A DNA stretch of 21,796 nt from the NCBI RefSeq assembly GCF_002104995.1, contig NW_024468426.1:1-21796 (forward strand). The letters run 5' to 3'. The position numbers were made by a program, and so were the translations under genes. The notes under the pieces were generated by a model that was given only the letters and a program-made list of their open reading frames with translations, did no database searches and had not been told where the DNA came from. This DNA comes from Linderina pennispora (taxonomy: Eukaryota; Kickxellomycota; Kickxellomycetes; Kickxellales; Kickxellaceae). This document shows positions 1 to 8,358 of the stretch, one piece after another; positions within the stretch are counted from its first letter, which is position 1, and each line of letters begins with the position of its first letter.

Positions 1-1821
1 TGTTGTTTTCCTCCTTCATGTCAGCTGCCTGACTTGCCAATGAGAGGTGGTTCACCTCATATCGCTCGACGTCTCTCCCCCCTGCCTACTGCCTGCTCCC
101 TTTTTTTGCAAATTCGCATGTATCAGTCCTGCAGCCCACACCCAGCCTTGGCGAGGTTGCAAGGGAAATATCGCATTCGCCATGCCCAGAAAGAAATGCA
201 ATACTAACCTATTATTAGGCTGCCTAGACAACCCTTGCCCATGGCGACAGTACCCTGGGCAGTCTTTTTTTTTTTTAAACACCGCCTTTCCGGTCAGCAA
301 AAAGAAACGCGTGCATATGGCGCGAAGGATTGGCCGCTAGAACCCTTGGCGTTTTCTTTGGGACCTCTTTTGACAGCACAAACATATGGCCTAATCCAAA
401 TATGCGGACTGCTTTTCATAAGCCATCTTCTGCCTTAACCAGATAAAAAGCTTGGTGTTTGCGAAATATATTCAAACGCGTTCGCAAAGTGGGGTGTCCC
501 CTGGGCAGAAGCATGGCACTTCTGAGACGAGGCGCAAGCTTTTTTTAAGTTATTGTTGCAACGAGTACAAGCGAAGAATCTCGGCTTTCGTCGGTTTCGG
601 TCATGCAAACCTCGGTCTATTTCGCCGCCTGCTATTTTTGCAGTGGGCTGCAAGGTCACCGGGGGAGTCTGGGTCATGTACTAGAGTCACCTGCCAATTG
701 GCAGTCATTGCATCATGCGTCCCTCCAGTCGGTCTGTGGCGAGCTGCCAGGGAGGGGAGGGATGGAAGGCTCTGCACCACATGGCGACCACGCGCCCGGC
801 TTTATTTGCACTGCTGGTTTTCAAAAGAGGGGGACGATTTTTGTTGGTGGTCGCGCGGTTTCTGTTGCGGGCTCTTGCAACATAGAGCGTATTGCACAAT
901 GTCTTGCAAAAGTCATGTACTTATTTTACGGCTTTATTTGCTACTGGATACGCGTGAAGATTTCGAGACCCACCCTACTGCCTTCTGCTCCACCTGACCA
1001 AAACCCGACCAAAAGAGCCTATATACAAGAAAGCTGCTATTTCCTGCAACTGCGGCTATACCGCACTTGCCTATCTTTTTTAATCCCTGGCACCAAGAAG
1101 TAGCATTTGAATCCGTTAGGCATTGTCCTGAACACTCTTTGCAACCAAATAAATTCGACAGCGTGTTGTGATTGTCTTCCTACTCAGCTCCTGGGTGGCT
1201 TAGCATCTAGCAATCATGGCACTCCCGCTTGGAACTCCGCAACAACCGCAGTATTGCTGCAGTACATGGATGGGTTGCTGACACGGCTCTGCGCAGGAAA
1301 TGCGTACTGGGTTAGCAAATGCAGTTCCGCGTGAAGCCTAACTTGGGGAGGGGAAATTGTAATTGGGCAGCGGATTGGCGACAATGGGTTGATCGAGGCA
1401 ACCGCGTTTAAGGTTCGGTTTTCAATTAGTACATATGTGGACATTAATATTAGCCATGCGCTTCATATGCACGCCATGCCAATCTGCCCAACGGCTCGGA
1501 GATGCCAGGTGCTCAACCCTCATCCAGAGATTCAGATCCAGAACTGGATCCTTTCTAACTTGATCTGGCAAGCAGTAGGCTCTGTGATCAGTTACCTTGA
1601 TCATAGAGTTTGGGCCATGCTCTCATCATGATCAAGAATTCCTTCATCGTATATCGTGAATGCACATCATTGGGTATCTAAAAAGAGAATATCTGTGCGG
1701 AATTAGCAAATACTTTTAGGACGATCAAAGAGGCAGTGCAGAGGCGTATGCTGCAGTGGAGCCTTGCAAGGTGCTGTTTGTTTTTACCAAGCTTTTGTTT
1801 TCATTAATTGTATTGATAGAC
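1..1821. other. Region without a recognisable gene
   Basis: I find no convincing gene here. The longest open frames (a 166-codon frame from an ATG at 603 and overlapping frames on both strands) have unstructured, cysteine/serine/glycine-rich translations with no domain, membrane pattern or paralogue in the window. There is a T-run near 266-277, a TATATA-like stretch near 1021 and an AATAAA-like site near 1150, none tied to a gene. No tRNA box A/B pattern was seen. The last 150 bases before 1822 presumably hold the leader of the first small membrane-protein gene. Confidence 0.55.
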
Positions 1822-2181
1822 ATGGGACCAGCAGAGCTTACCTTTACCAAAGCGCAGCTTGAGAAGGCCCGCTCCAAACGCATTACGAGCATAACAGTCA
1901 CCTTGGTGGTCCTTGGTTTGCTTATCATCCTTTCCTTGGCTGTGCTTGCGCTTGGGCTAACGTTTGTAGTCGTAGGTGTAACTTGGGGATTGTTTGATGA
2001 AGGTGATGATTCGAGCAAGACGAATGTGCATGAGTCGAATATGCTCAAAGCTGGTATCCCCCTCCTTATCCTCGGGTTTCTTTTCGTAATACTGTTTTCG
2101 GTTTGGACACGAAGGCTGCGTTGTGTTCCGCCGGAAGCTCCGTGGCACTTGATACTCCCACCGGAGTTCATTTCTATCTAA
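1822..2181 (+). CDS. Two-TM membrane protein, array member 1 (degenerate C-tail)
   Basis: Function unknown. The start at 1822 (MGPAELTFTKAQLEKARSKR) aligns almost residue for residue with the start of the next gene (MEPTVLTFTKAQLEKARSKR), so the open frame further upstream, which lacks an ATG, is not used. Architecture: charged N-terminus, hydrophobic TM1, short acidic loop (EGDDSSKTNVHESN), second hydrophobic helix (ending LFVILFSVW), basic TRRLR. After TM2 the DNA still matches array member 2, but the frame is shifted, so the last ~20 codons (CVPPEAPWHL...) do not match family protein sequence until PEF. About 120 codons are read from this ATG. Both membrane segments are intact, so a shortened protein could still be made; it may equally be an early pseudogene. 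Confidence 0.65.
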   Translation: MGPAELTFTKAQLEKARSKRITSITVTLVVLGLLIILSLAVLALGLTFVVVGVTWGLFDEGDDSSKTNVHESNMLKAGIPLLILGFLFVILFSVWTRRLRCVPPEAPWHLILPPEFISI

Positions 2182-2300
2182 GGAGGCTAAAAGGGTCTTG
2201 CTGACAGAAGGCAGCACAGCAGAGAAGCTACGCTGTCGTGGTAATTCCAGATACTGGCACCTGCGGAATAGCACACATTGAAGGTTTCCTTGATGACAAA
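2115..2300 (+). pseudogene. Decayed C-terminal tail of array member 1
   Basis: DNA matching the C-tail of array member 2 continues past the frame break and past the stop at 2179-2181. Relative to member 2 I count at least five indels: a 2-base loss near 2121 (CGTTGTG against CGTGTTGTG), then single extra bases near 2145, 2158, 2166 and 2229. Read across them, the pieces give the family pattern: FRRKLR, LDTP, PEF, LSKEAKR, and a final AVVVIPD that resembles KIVVVPDD at the end of member 3. With so many indels in 120 bases, genuine loss of constraint on the tail is more likely than sequencing error. Confidence 0.6.
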
Positions 2301-2444
2301 TACACAACAAATAAATGTCTGTTCTCCCCACTCCCAAATTTGCCCTTGTTTGGATAGTGGACATACTTGTCTATTATAAAGGAAGAATTGGCTATAAACC
2401 GGTCTATAACAGCGTAGATCACAGATGCGCCTCATTCTTGGCAT

Positions 2445-2454
2445 TATATAAATA
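2445..2454 (+). promoter_or_regulatory. Probable TATA box of array member 2
   Basis: TATATAAATA lies about 180 bases before the ATG at 2626. It is preceded by CTTGGCAT, and the same arrangement (CTTGGCAC then TATAAAAAT) occurs about 178 bases before array member 3. A nearer candidate, TATAAAT at about 2540, would give a shorter leader; the conserved context favours this one. Confidence 0.5.
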
Positions 2455-2625
2455 CCTTTCTAGATGCACACCCAGCATACCTCTGGAGATAGCTCACAGC
2501 TCCCTCTCAAGACTGCTGCACAGGAAAGGGGTGTGTAGATATAAATGCGTCTTGGAAAAATCGCAAAGCAGGAAAATGTATGTCTTCTAGCAGACACTTT
2601 TTGTACCCTTAATTTTTTGACAGCG

Positions 2626-3072
2626 ATGGAGCCAACAGTCCTCACCTTTACCAAGGCACAGCTTGAGAAGGCTCGCTCCAAACGCATTACCCTAGCAACA
2701 GTGGCCATTGTTTTTCTTAGCTTTTCTATCATTTTGTCTGTAGCTTGCATTGCAACCGGGATTCTCTTTGAGCTCATAACTGGAGGCAGGACAGAACGTA
2801 GGCCTGATGATACCGCTTTGGATAATGGAACTGAGAAGACTATCAAGGCCGGCTATGCATTGCTAGTTGTTGGATTTGTAGCAGTTATAGCTTTCTCTGT
2901 CTTGGTGAGAATGCGTGTTGTGTTCCGCCGGAAGCTCCGCGCTCTTGATACTCCATCAGAGTTCATTCTCGCGAAAGAAGCCAGGAAGCGCTTAAAGGCG
3001 CAGGGTATCAGCACCAAGAACTTTGTTGTCATTGTGGCTCTAGACGATGCACTTACGGCGGATACCTCCTAA
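2626..3072 (+). CDS. Two-TM membrane protein, array member 2 (intact, 148 aa)
   Basis: Function unknown; this is the best reference for the left-hand sub-family. The ATG at 2626 was chosen because the homology with members 1 and 3 begins there (LTFTKAQLEKARSKRIT). Residues 1-20: charged, probably cytosolic. TM1 about 22-48 (TVAIVFLSFSIILSVACI). Loop 50-74, with an N-glycosylation sequon NGT at 67-69, which suggests the loop faces the lumen or outside. TM2 about 75-96. Then a basic RMRVVFRRKLR, LDTPSEF, a lysine/arginine helix (AKEARKRLK), and the tail end NFVVIVALDDALTADTS. The tail matches KIVVVPDDTPTDSS of member 3, so it is a conserved element and not random extension. Single exon. Confidence 0.8.
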   Translation: MEPTVLTFTKAQLEKARSKRITLATVAIVFLSFSIILSVACIATGILFELITGGRTERRPDDTALDNGTEKTIKAGYALLVVGFVAVIAFSVLVRMRVVFRRKLRALDTPSEFILAKEARKRLKAQGISTKNFVVIVALDDALTADTS

Positions 3073-3235
3073 CTTGTCTCTTATTATACATGTCGTAGCA
3101 ATTATGTCAACTTTCACTCTTTCTCAAGTGCTAATTTAGTTTAATGATATACACTAGCTTTTATTAGTAAGCAATAGTACCTGTATAAACTTGCCTTCAT
3201 CATCACCGATGATCAACCTAGCTTTGTCTTGGCAC

Positions 3236-3244
3236 TATAAAAAT
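3236..3244 (+). promoter_or_regulatory. Probable TATA box of array member 3
   Basis: TATAAAAAT preceded by TCTTGGCAC, 178 bases before the ATG at 3414. Position and flank match the element before member 2, implying the promoter was copied with the gene. A second AT-rich element (TATATTTAAA at 3391-3400) is only about 20 bases before the ATG and is less likely. Confidence 0.45.
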
Positions 3245-3413
3245 ATCTGAACATATGCGTTCTCGCGCATATTTCTAGAAGGAATTCACAAGGACCAACC
3301 GGGTATTATGTGTAAGGAGTGGGCTGATGATGATAAATAAGAACCAAAGGCTGCGTCCCTTTTGCGACTGTCTCCTACCAGACAGCTTCTTATATTTAAA
3401 TCCCCCTCTTATT

Positions 3414-4002
3414 ATGATGGTTAGCGAGCCCATAGCCCTTACTTTCACCCAGTCGCAGCTTGAAGATGCCCGTGCTAAGCGGATTAAAGCAAAAAAAAAA
3501 GTATCGAGGCACCCTCTGCTTCACAATTTTAGCATTTTTATTCGGAATAGTCAGTGGAGGTCATATTGGTTCGACTGCTGATCGGAAGCGCCGTGGCTCT
3601 GATTTGACCGAGACGGATGCTCAGAAGGAAACAGTCCGTAGAGCTGGCGTTGGGATTCTTGTTACTGGATCCACTATATCTTCTTCATAGTGCTGTGTAG
3701 TGTACGGGCACGTGAAACTAGCCACGAGGGAACAAGCACACCCCCCAGAACGCATAGATAAAAGGTCGTATGCGACAGAGATACAGATTGTTTCCACAGG
3801 TTTATTCTTTTACTCAATACAAACACATCAACTGAAAGTGATAGGAACCATAATGTACATCAAAAAGCTCCGTGCAGCTGATGCACCCCCGGAGCTGTTT
3901 CTCTCTGGTGAAGCCAAGAAGCGTCTGAAAAGAAGTGAAAACTATCCGAGCAAATACAAGATCGTTGTTGTTCCAGATGACACGCCTACTGACAGCTCCT
4001 AG
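3414..4002 (+). pseudogene. Two-TM membrane protein, array member 3 (frameshifted, possibly spliced)
   Basis: Starts MMVSEPIALTFTQSQLE, as in members 1 and 2. The reading frame then breaks in a run of ten A (about 3491-3500): the continued frame stops at 3579, while the next frame gives a proper TM1 (TLCFTILAFLFGIVSGG) and the loop up to VGILVTG. A second one-base shift near 3675 is needed to reach the end of TM2 (YIFFIVLC). A likely 145-base intron follows, GTGTAC at 3700 to TAG at 3844, after which RTIMYIKKLRAADAPPEL matches the family tail and the product ends KIVVVPDDTPTDSS. Two indels suggest a pseudogene, but the poly-A break could be a sequencing error or slippage. The 3' half is well preserved, so loss is recent if real. 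Confidence 0.6.
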
Positions 4003-4765
4003 TACCGCTTACTTCAGTATCTACGGCCCCTGATCGTAAATAGCCTTTCTACAACATCCCTGGTTTATAGCCGCTATCTGTTTCTTTTTTCTGTGCCCTT
4101 GCTCGAAATTTGCAAAGAGCAGTGTATTAGGTAATCACTAGGTACTTACAAGTACCATCTAACTGGTACTGGGTATTGAGATCCCTAAGAACAATAAATG
4201 GAGCTGGAAATGCACTGCTTCTCGTCGCTTGCCCAAAAACAAAAAAGCCATTTTGGCAATAGCCAGATAGCCCACCTCGCTGTTGCAAACCACCTACCAT
4301 GCATGCACTCGCTGCCAATTGTCAGCCATTCTATTTTCAGCAGATTGAGGCCAAACAGCCCAGTGACTTGTCTCGGGCCAGATTCGCTCTTCGCGCTTTT
4401 CACACACCGCAGCTGTTTTGTCATCCTTTGCCTCTGAAAGGCAAAAATCAGTCAATCCGTGCATGTTATTCCTTCTAGAAGCACGGCAACTCGTATTTAC
4501 CGATTTTCCTTGAATTTTCGCCTATAGACGAATATTTGGGGATTGCAACGTCTGGCTGAAGCGCTGATCGTCCCTCCTACTGTGATTTTTTCTAGCTCCA
4601 GCGCTCGCAGTGTTGCCGCAGCAGGTAGTTGGGAGGCTGTATTTAACGGCTGTGCGCCTTTCTGCATCGCCCATTCCATCTTCAAGCAGAACCCTTCTCA
4701 ACATCGTTTCGTTCCTTTCCTTCGTTTCCTTCGCCTATCACCAGGAGCTATTCTTCTACTTAACA
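4003..4765. other. Intergenic region before the QPYPQPN-tail gene
   Basis: No gene seen on either strand. It contains a near-perfect palindrome at 4141-4156 (GGTACTT-AC-AAGTACC) and, just before the next gene, a pyrimidine-rich leader (about 4700-4760) typical of fungal 5' untranslated regions. TTCGCCTATA at 4517-4526 also occurs in the first intron of the large regulator gene at 16131-16140. Confidence 0.5.
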
Positions 4766-5353
4766 ATGGCCACCTATGTTCAGCCTGGCAGCACGCCGTA
4801 CTTTACTCAGGAGCAGATCAATGAGATGCGCGCTGAGCAGCACAAGAACGCCAAGAAGAGGCTGGCATATGGGCTTACCACCTCTATTATTGGCTTTCTC
4901 GTCAGTGTCGGTTTTCTAGGATACTATCTTTCGCAGTATTTCGGGACTCGGGGGCGCATTTACTCTAACGGATTGTACAAATACCGGTACAACGAAACCT
5001 ACTTCACTAGGCGTGCAGGTATTTCTGGTGCAGCTGCAGGTATTGGCCTTATTTGCATCATCTGCGTCATTGTCTCGTATAAAAAGACCATGAGGGTTCT
5101 AAATGACCCGAGTGCACCTTGGCTGCAGGCTGTCCAAAACCCCAACACCAGCACCACTCATTTCGCCACCAAGCCCGAGTTCCAGAACCAGCCGTACCCT
5201 CAGCCGAACCAGCCGTATCCTCAACCGAACCAGCCGTACCCTCAGCCGGATCAGCAGTACGCGTACCCCGCTCCGCAAGTGCAGCAGGGTCAGGAACAGT
5301 ATAATCCGCCGAGCTATCCGCCTCCAGCGCAGATGGGAATGCCCAAAGCCTAA
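4766..5353 (+). CDS. Two-TM membrane protein with QPYPQPN-repeat tail (195 aa)
   Basis: Function unknown. The ATG at 4766 sits in a strong context (TAACAATGGC). Residues 1-33 are charged and include YFTQEQINEMRAEQ, a pattern resembling YDAATVEQVRQER of the 19.5-20.1 kb gene. TM1 about 34-57 (ending GFLGYYLSQYF), loop 58-84 with the glycosylation sequon NET at 76-78, TM2 about 85-105, then basic KKTMRVLNDPSAPW, which corresponds to RKRALAWLTNPNTPP in the minus-strand relative. The tail is proline/glutamine/tyrosine-rich, with three tandem copies of QPYPQPN/D and a PPSYPPP end. The conserved core predicts a cytosolic tail after TM2. The tail type is familiar from proteins with disordered or multivalent tails, but no role can be assigned. 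Single exon. Confidence 0.85.
   Translation: MATYVQPGSTPYFTQEQINEMRAEQHKNAKKRLAYGLTTSIIGFLVSVGFLGYYLSQYFGTRGRIYSNGLYKYRYNETYFTRRAGISGAAAGIGLICIICVIVSYKKTMRVLNDPSAPWLQAVQNPNTSTTHFATKPEFQNQPYPQPNQPYPQPNQPYPQPDQQYAYPAPQVQQGQEQYNPPSYPPPAQMGMPKA
5189..5251 (+). repeat. Three 21-base tandem repeats coding QPYPQPN/D
   Basis: Three consecutive 21-base units differ only at a few, mostly silent, positions and encode QPYPQPN, QPYPQPN, QPYPQPD. Silent differences between units show that the array has been kept in frame since it expanded. Confidence 0.9.
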
Positions 5354-5375
5354 TTTCGTGTTTATAACAATCGTT

Positions 5376-5381
5376 AATAAA
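5376..5381 (+). terminator. AATAAA polyadenylation signal
   Basis: AATAAA 23 bases after the stop codon of the QPYPQPN-tail gene, in an AT-rich short 3' untranslated region. Confidence 0.5.
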
Positions 5382-6231
5382 GAAAGTCGCGACTTTCATT
5401 CTATTATTGTAACCCATTCTTTTAGTTAAGAGCCAGGCAGCCCTCCCAACATACATGTAGCCACCAATACATCCCTCTACAGCCGCTCTAGTGCCCTTGG
5501 CAATAGCTAATTCCAAACTGTTGTAGATGCTGTACCGTTAGTGAAAGGGTATACACAGCATTGTGCATGAATCCACTTTGACCTGAATACCTGGCTTTGT
5601 ATCTATCCACACAATTAGGTAAGCCAGCAGCCATCCAATCGAACATACCCTTGCTAAAAATAGCCCAGCGGGGACTAGCTGTCGGTCATCCAGTGTGGAG
5701 GCGCCGAAACAAATCAGTACCTCTGAAGACCGAACATTCGAATGATCTGCAGGACATAACCATTCCTAAAGAACAAAGGACAACCTTTAAGCATGGCTCG
5801 CAGTGGAGAAGCTGGTATTAGGGCAACGACACAGTAAAAAAAATTTATGCGCTCATTCTGTCACAATCCACTGATGGATATAGACGCATACTGGGCACCC
5901 ACAGCAGGAGCGATCTGGGCAACCTGTGGCTGCGTCTTCCCCAGAAAGCAACGTGAATGGCAACAAAGCTGCCCCTGCTTTTGTGCCAACCGAGCACAAA
6001 TATCAGCCATAGTCCTTGCTCGCCATTTGTCGCTACTATGATGACGATATTCTAGCTGCTTGCCAGCTGCTATATTGTTTGATAGCGCAAGATCCAATAA
6101 GCCTAGAAAGTAGGTCACTTGGTATTGGCAAATACTGATTTCTTCTATTTTTGTCTGCGTTACGTAATGGCGGACATGCGTATACGACTCACCCGCCCAG
6201 CAAAGAACACAACATAGAATTAGCTGAAGGG

Positions 6232-6238
6232 TATAAAG
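6232..6238 (+). promoter_or_regulatory. Probable TATA box
   Basis: TATAAAG 103 bases before the ATG at 6341. The 113-aa and 110-aa paralogues have TATA boxes at similar distances (about 100 and 90 bases). Confidence 0.5.
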
Positions 6239-6340
6239 TGAGAGTGCAGCCCAGGTCGGACTCTGGTGCACACCAGCATAATAACATTGTTTACTTTTTA
6301 TTTTGAATACTCATAGTCGATTATTTCATATCTACATGTA

Positions 6341-6682
6341 ATGGCACACGCCAACGTACTATATACTACTGATTATGGTGTTGGTAGACCACCGCCTACC
6401 ATTATCCAGGTACCGCCCAAAAAGTACAGAAAATATCTTTTCTTCAGCATGTTCTCTCTTGGTATTTCAATTGTCAACTTGGGCGTAATGGGCTACCTCA
6501 TCCACAGGTTCTTACAAGTGAAGAATGATAAAAGACAAATTACGTACGCCCTTAAAGAAGACGAAGAACGAAATAAACCTTCATACTATGCAGGCTGTAT
6601 TGCTCTACTTGCAGTCTTCACTTCTATTAGCCTGATTATGTCAATCACTTTTCTTGTCAAGCACAGGAGAGTTTCCCGTTAA
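6341..6682 (+). CDS. Two-TM membrane protein, tail-less form (113 aa)
   Basis: Function unknown. Residues 1-31: proline-containing N-terminus ending in QVPPKKYRK, a basic patch before the membrane. TM1 about 32-55 (ending LGVMGYLIHRF), which aligns with LGLMGYFISRM of the 10.45 kb gene and VGFLGYYLSQY of the 4.77 kb gene. Loop 56-83, charged, ending SYYAG. TM2 about 84-106, then LVKHRRVSR and stop, so this member lacks the long tail. Single exon, with TATA box and AATAAA. It converges with the acyltransferase gene, leaving 238 bases between stop codons. The gene is clearly real; only the family-level role is unknown. Confidence 0.8.
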   Translation: MAHANVLYTTDYGVGRPPPTIIQVPPKKYRKYLFFSMFSLGISIVNLGVMGYLIHRFLQVKNDKRQITYALKEDEERNKPSYYAGCIALLAVFTSISLIMSITFLVKHRRVSR

Positions 6683-6698
6683 TCTTCCATTCTGTGCC

Positions 6699-6704
6699 AA
6701 TAAA
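6699..6704 (+). terminator. AATAAA polyadenylation signal
   Basis: AATAAA 16 bases after the stop codon of the 113-aa two-TM gene, in the short gap between two converging genes. Confidence 0.5.
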
Positions 6705-6920
6705 TATTCGTCGTTTGATAGAACCCCGTTAGAACCGTCAGCATAGTATTTTTTAGCCTTTAGGAAGTGTTCACAAGAATGTATGAAAATTATAACTAAA
6801 AAGTGAGTGAGGAAAGGAAAAGGGGAGCCAGCTGGCCTATTTGAGTCCGATTCTGAGCGTGCCCGATGTGGTTAATAGTGGGATAGGAGTGGCTTAGAAT
6901 TTTGACTTCAATTAGTTCCT

Positions 6921-8303
6921 CTAGTAGACGAGATCAGCAAAGCGTCTCCAAAATTCGTTGTTGCTGATGCTCTCAAGCACTGCTGGCGTGTCAGTAATTG
7001 AGACATATACATCCTTGCTTGGTGGGCGAGTAGGCAGGATGCTGGCTATGCTAGCGAATCGAGTGGGGCGACTAGTAGCAAAATCCGCTGTTCCATATCC
7101 AAAGTCTATATCGTAGAGTCCAAAGCGAGACTGGTTCGATACGATTGTGCGAAGTCCATACATCTTTGCCGTGATAGATGGGCTCATGAATAAGGTTGGA
7201 TGCTGGTTGGCCATATCGAAATAGGCTCTTATCTGTGGAGCCTTTGCGCGGTTAATCGCGTGTCTGATTTTAATTGCAGCCTCAGCCAGCGTCTCGAACG
7301 TCGTTGTCTGGATGATTCTCTCGACTGGGTTTGTCACCATAGGAATATACTGAACATTTCCAATATAACCCATGTCAGATATGCCGAGATGGCGGCGGCA
7401 ATCGCATGCGATGGTAGTCAAATGGAGGTGTGATATATCGCCAGGCTTGCTTGGCTGGTCAATAAGCCCAGTCATATTGGCAAACTGCACCCGAGACACT
7501 GTCTTGGCGATCAATGCGCTCAGGGCATCGTTAATTGAAAGCCGAGGACCATCCGAGGTGCACTTCTGTACGCCATCTCGCAAATACTCAAGATTGTTAT
7601 GGCCAATTCGGTAGAGGCAGCCTTGGTGATTAGCACTCTGTGTGCTGGCGTGAATTGCCTTGTTGCGTTCTACTGGAGAGAGCGATGCCATGGCTATTGC
7701 TGCTGGCGGAGGGTTCGTAATACTAAGCCGGTGAAGATCATCAATCTCAACTCGTACGTCGGTAGGGTCACCGACAAGAACTGCACGATCAAAGCAAACA
7801 GCTATCTCAGGCGCAGGCACTCCAGTCAGCAAAGCCCGCGTTTCGTCAGCCCAGCGATTTACGAAACTGTAGAACCCGGTGGCATCAGTGACACCATGGC
7901 AGCTACTGATGAATATGGCCACACCAGATGAGTCCCGAAACCTGACAATATGGACATGCAGCATCTTTATCTGGCCGGTTGCTTGGTCAGGAAGTGCAAA
8001 CATGCTGGTAGTCATCAGCCCAGCAGGCCAGGTGCGTGGGTTGTAGCTCGAGGATTTGATGTCTGAAAAGAGGATATCCGAGGTTGACTCGAGGTAGTTT
8101 GGCATATTCAGATCGTCCTTGTCAATGACAATTGCGAGTCCTCCGTCGGTGCGCTGTCTGAAGTATCCGAGATATATTGGAAATTTCTCCAATGCCTTGT
8201 AGAAAGCCTCCCTGAGCATGCCACTGCTCAGAAAGTCAGGATCACTGCCAGTGTTCTCGTAGAACAAAACAATGTCAGTGGTTGGTGGCAGAAAGGCCTG
8301 CAT
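6921..8303 (-). CDS. BAHD-type acyltransferase
   Basis: Probably transfers an acyl group from acyl-CoA to an alcohol or amine; the substrate cannot be told. The 460-residue frame has the hallmarks of the BAHD/transferase family (PF02458 type): HGVTD at 136-140 supplies the catalytic HxxxD, YIGNV at 313-317 corresponds to the usual GN element, and DFGYG at 400-404 is the structural DFGWG motif with Tyr for Trp. Length is normal for the family (about 430-480). No signal peptide or membrane segment, so probably cytosolic. Single exon. The N-terminus is uncertain: from the ATG at 8303 it starts directly at FLPPTTDIVLFYEN, whereas the adjacent frame from an ATG at 8358 encodes MSQSMKSIASQVIRLTNIDA, which looks like the missing family N-terminus and would join after removal of one base near 8300. 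Homologues make secondary metabolites or modify sugars and alcohols in other fungi; no such cluster is visible here. Confidence 0.85.
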   Translation of the reverse strand: MQAFLPPTTDIVLFYENTGSDPDFLSSGMLREAFYKALEKFPIYLGYFRQRTDGGLAIVIDKDDLNMPNYLESTSDILFSDIKSSSYNPRTWPAGLMTTSMFALPDQATGQIKMLHVHIVRFRDSSGVAIFISSCHGVTDATGFYSFVNRWADETRALLTGVPAPEIAVCFDRAVLVGDPTDVRVEIDDLHRLSITNPPPAAIAMASLSPVERNKAIHASTQSANHQGCLYRIGHNNLEYLRDGVQKCTSDGPRLSINDALSALIAKTVSRVQFANMTGLIDQPSKPGDISHLHLTTIACDCRRHLGISDMGYIGNVQYIPMVTNPVERIIQTTTFETLAEAAIKIRHAINRAKAPQIRAYFDMANQHPTLFMSPSITAKMYGLRTIVSNQSRFGLYDIDFGYGTADFATSRPTRFASIASILPTRPPSKDVYVSITDTPAVLESISNNEFWRRFADLVY

Positions 8304-8358
8304 CGATGTTGGTCAGGCGAATAACCTGTGAAGCGATTGACTTCATGGATTGTGACAT

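Larger units (their letters stand above)
5354..6340. other. Intergenic region
   Basis: No gene is recognised. Open frames of up to 136 codons exist (minus strand 5861-6271), but the longest starts at GTG and its translation has no family resemblance. The left end holds the 3' signal of the preceding gene, and the right end the promoter of the next one (TATAAAG at 6232-6238). Confidence 0.5.

Noticed and set aside
452-1103. Open frames of 181 and 166 codons on the plus strand
   Set aside because: One starts at TTG; the other (ATG at 603) translates to unstructured, Cys/Gly/Ser-rich sequence without domain, membrane pattern or paralogue, and overlaps frames on the other strand.
5861-6271. 136-codon minus-strand frame
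   Set aside because: Starts at GTG, has no recognisable domain, and lies across the promoter of the 6341 gene.
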